The notes below the pieces were generated by a model. The model was not told where the DNA came from, did no database searches, and was given only the letters and a program-made list of their open reading frames with translations. A stretch of 6,061 nucleotides of DNA from Pseudomonadota bacterium (GTDB lineage Bacteria > Pseudomonadota > Gammaproteobacteria > Pseudomonadales > UBA5518). The stretch spans positions 1-6,061 of the forward strand of contig CAUJIL010000005.1 in assembly GCA_963204845.1 (NCBI GenBank), given 5' to 3'. Positions 4,759 to 6,061 of the stretch are shown here, piece after piece; within the stretch, counting starts at the first letter, position 1; the number at the start of each line of letters is the position of its first letter. The translations under genes were made by a program, and so were the position numbers.

Positions 4759-5805
4759 ATGACGATGACGAACCCCAACGCGCTGCAACGAATCCCGCCA
4801 CAGTTCCGTACCGTGGATCCGGAGGAGATCAGCCGTCACATGTCGAGTGCGTTCCGGCCGAACCGCAGCACGGTGAACGGCGGCGAGCGCGCGGATTTCT
4901 CCCACCGCTCGCTGCGGCTCGGCGGCGCCTCGATCCACCAGGTGCGCTACGGACGCGCCGCGCAGGTCGATGCGCCGCCGTTCGAGCCGGTGGTCCTCGC
5001 GATGTTCACGCTGAGCGGCTGTGCGACCATCGACCAGGAAGACGCCCGCTTCGAGGCGCCGGCCGGCAGTTTCTGCATCCTCAACTCTGCGCGGCACCTG
5101 AAGATCGGCCTGTCGGCGGATTTCGAACAACTCACGGTGCGCCTCGACAGCGCGACGCTCGCGCGCGCCCTGCTGGAATCCGGCGATTGCGATCTGCGCG
5201 AGGATCTCGCCTTCGCCCCCTGCGCCTACGATCTGCAGCAGTACCCGAACGGCTTCGCCCGCTTCGTCGACTGCATCTGCAGCGAACTGTCGCGCGAGGC
5301 CTCGCGCTGCGCCACGCCGGCGGTCGCGCCACACCTCGAACGCACGCTGGCGGGGCTGCTGGTCACGGAATTCCGCCACAACTACAGCCACCTGCTCGAG
5401 GCCGGCCATCGCAGTCCCGCGCCGGCCGTGGTGCGGCGCGCGGAAGAATACATGCGCGAGCGGCTCGGCGAAGCGCTGACCATGCTCGATCTGGCGCGCG
5501 CAGCGGGCTGCAGCGCGCGGAGCCTCCAGCAGGCGTTCCGCCAGTTCCGCCACACCACCCCGAGCGCGTGGCTGCGCCTGCGACGCCTGGAGCGCGCGCG
5601 CGAACTGCTGCTCGCCAGCGGCAGCGGCAGCGGCAGCGGCAGCGGCAGCGGCATGAGCGTGACCGCGATCGCGTACGCCTGTGGCTTCACGCACCTCAGC
5701 AAGTTCGCCGCCCATTACCGCCTGCGCTTCGGCGAGCCGCCGCAACAGACCTGGCGACAGGCACGCACCGGCGCCGCCGCACGCATCACGACGCCGCGAT
5801 CGTGA
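4759..5805 (+). CDS. AraC/XylS-family transcriptional regulator with (Ser-Gly)6 linker
   Basis: A 348-residue regulator. Residues about 16-200 look like the AraC-type ligand-binding domain found in XylS/BenR-like proteins (FRTVDPEEISRHMSSAF, then LGGASIHQVRYG, VVLAMFTLSG, GSFCILNSARHLKI). The DNA-binding part has a first helix-turn-helix at about 241-270 (MLDLARAAGCSARSLQQAFRQ), the linker helix LRRLERARELL, and a second at about 300-330 (VTAIAYACGFTHLSKFAAHYRLRFGEPP), the family signature. Between the linker helix and the second motif lies (SG)6 at 287-298, encoded by a tandem hexamer. ATG 4759 is taken because the ligand-domain consensus begins before the next well-placed Met (ATG 4840). 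No clear ribosome site precedes 4759, and ATG 4765 is equally possible. Divergent from the dehydrogenase operon, so probably its regulator, with an aromatic or alcohol effector plausible by family. Confidence 0.92.
   Translation: MTMTNPNALQRIPPQFRTVDPEEISRHMSSAFRPNRSTVNGGERADFSHRSLRLGGASIHQVRYGRAAQVDAPPFEPVVLAMFTLSGCATIDQEDARFEAPAGSFCILNSARHLKIGLSADFEQLTVRLDSATLARALLESGDCDLREDLAFAPCAYDLQQYPNGFARFVDCICSELSREASRCATPAVAPHLERTLAGLLVTEFRHNYSHLLEAGHRSPAPAVVRRAEEYMRERLGEALTMLDLARAAGCSARSLQQAFRQFRHTTPSAWLRLRRLERARELLLASGSGSGSGSGSGMSVTAIAYACGFTHLSKFAAHYRLRFGEPPQQTWRQARTGAAARITTPRS
5617..5652 (+). repeat. Perfect tandem hexanucleotide repeat (AGCGGC)6 inside the regulator gene
   Basis: Six exact copies of AGCGGC cover 5617-5652 in frame, encoding Ser-Gly six times (residues 287-298) with identical codons in every unit. 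It sits between the two DNA-binding motifs of the AraC-type regulator. Unit gain or loss by slipped replication would change the linker by two residues per unit without a frameshift. Confidence 0.97.
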
Positions 5806-6061
5806 TCCATTTCCACTGGGTCAGGATGTCCAGGTCGTAGAGCGTCCCCTCGCGGCCGAAGCCGCTGTTGCCGCGCCCGCCGAAGGGCACGTGCGGTTCG
5901 TCCTGGATGGTCGCCCGGTTGATGTGCACCATGCCCGAGCGGGCGGCGCGCGCGAGCTGCAGCGCCCGCTCCACGTCGCGTGTGAAGATCGCGAAGCTCA
6001 GCCCGTACTCGGTGTCGTTCGCGCGCCGCATCGCCTCGTCGACCTCGTCGAACACGTACAG
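5786..6061 (-). CDS. Aldehyde dehydrogenase, C-terminal part (5' end outside window), aromatic-aldehyde type
   Basis: The frame is open from the right edge (6061) to TGA at 5788-5786, giving the last 91 residues of an NAD(P)-dependent aldehyde dehydrogenase of usual length near 480; the catalytic Cys and Glu lie outside. The visible part starts LYVFDEVDEAMRRANDTEYG and continues LSFAIFTRD, the conserved segment near the C-terminal third. GMVHINRATIQDEPHVPFGG and GNSGFGREG follow, ending in LTQWKWITI. The HINxxTxxDEPxxPFGG wording resembles benzaldehyde, salicylaldehyde and vanillin dehydrogenases. This would suit oxidation of the aldehyde made by the XylB-like enzyme nearby, although the gene is on a separate transcript running toward the regulator. 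Its last 20 bases overlap the regulator's end on the opposite strand. GTG at 6055 is internal to the family match and not a start. Confidence 0.92.
   Translation of the reverse strand: MYVFDEVDEAMRRANDTEYGLSFAIFTRDVERALQLARAARSGMVHINRATIQDEPHVPFGGRGNSGFGREGTLYDLDILTQWKWITIAAS

Noticed and set aside
4821..4842. ATG 4840 with upstream GGAGGAG (4821-4827) as start of the regulator
   Set aside because: Spacing of 12 bases is long, and the ligand-domain consensus (FRTVDPEEISRHMSSAF) begins before this Met; a start here would cut it.
4618..5745. Minus-strand open frame (375 residues) opposite the AraC-type regulator
   Set aside because: Low-complexity translation with a poly-Ala run that is only the antisense of the hexamer repeat; the plus-strand frame has clear family signatures.
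6053..6055. GTG at 6055 as start of the aldehyde dehydrogenase
   Set aside because: The frame continues to the window edge and family similarity (LYVFDEVDEA) runs through this codon, so the gene is simply cut by the window.

Overview
The window looks like a chromosomal catabolic region of a high-GC proteobacterium, probably a beta- or gammaproteobacterium. By eye roughly two thirds of bases are G or C, codons strongly prefer G/C in third positions, and good GGAG-type ribosome binding sites precede most starts. The gene families (GMC oxidoreductase, EamA exporter, XylB-like alcohol dehydrogenase, XylS/BenR-like AraC regulator, aromatic-type aldehyde dehydrogenase) are common in Proteobacteria that degrade aromatics, terpenoids or other hydrocarbons. 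No species can be named, and no RNA gene, insertion sequence, CRISPR array or origin is seen.

Layout. Positions 1-590 (+) hold the C-terminal part of a GMC flavoprotein. It overlaps by 17 bases a TTG-started EamA/DMT-type transporter (574-1560, +). Convergent to these is a tightly packed minus-strand operon, in transcription order: a zinc-dependent alcohol dehydrogenase (4545-3433), a small exported c-type cytochrome (3436-3104, ATGA overlap) and an exported berberine-bridge-enzyme-like FAD oxidoreductase (3087-1582, 16-base gap). A 213-base divergent intergenic region (4546-4758), rich in short direct and inverted repeats, separates the operon from an AraC/XylS-type regulator (4759-5805, +). 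The regulator's end overlaps tail-to-tail by 20 bases the end of an aldehyde dehydrogenase gene (6061-5786, -), which runs off the right edge.

How the genes may work together (inference). The operon pairs an exported flavoprotein predicted to bind FAD bicovalently with an exported monoheme cytochrome, next to an alcohol dehydrogenase and an aromatic-type aldehyde dehydrogenase. This resembles in logic the p-cresol methylhydroxylase and eugenol hydroxylase systems (periplasmic flavoprotein plus cytochrome c, then alcohol to aldehyde to acid). Here, however, the flavoprotein is of the BBE/GOOX type. The divergent AraC-family gene is the obvious candidate regulator. The substrate is unknown; an aryl, allylic or terpenoid alcohol or alkylphenol is plausible.

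Most notable points: the BBE-cytochrome c-ADH operon; a perfect six-copy AGCGGC tandem repeat that puts a (Ser-Gly)6 linker between the two helix-turn-helix motifs of the regulator; and repeated GCGAATC elements spaced about seven helical turns apart in the divergent promoter region.
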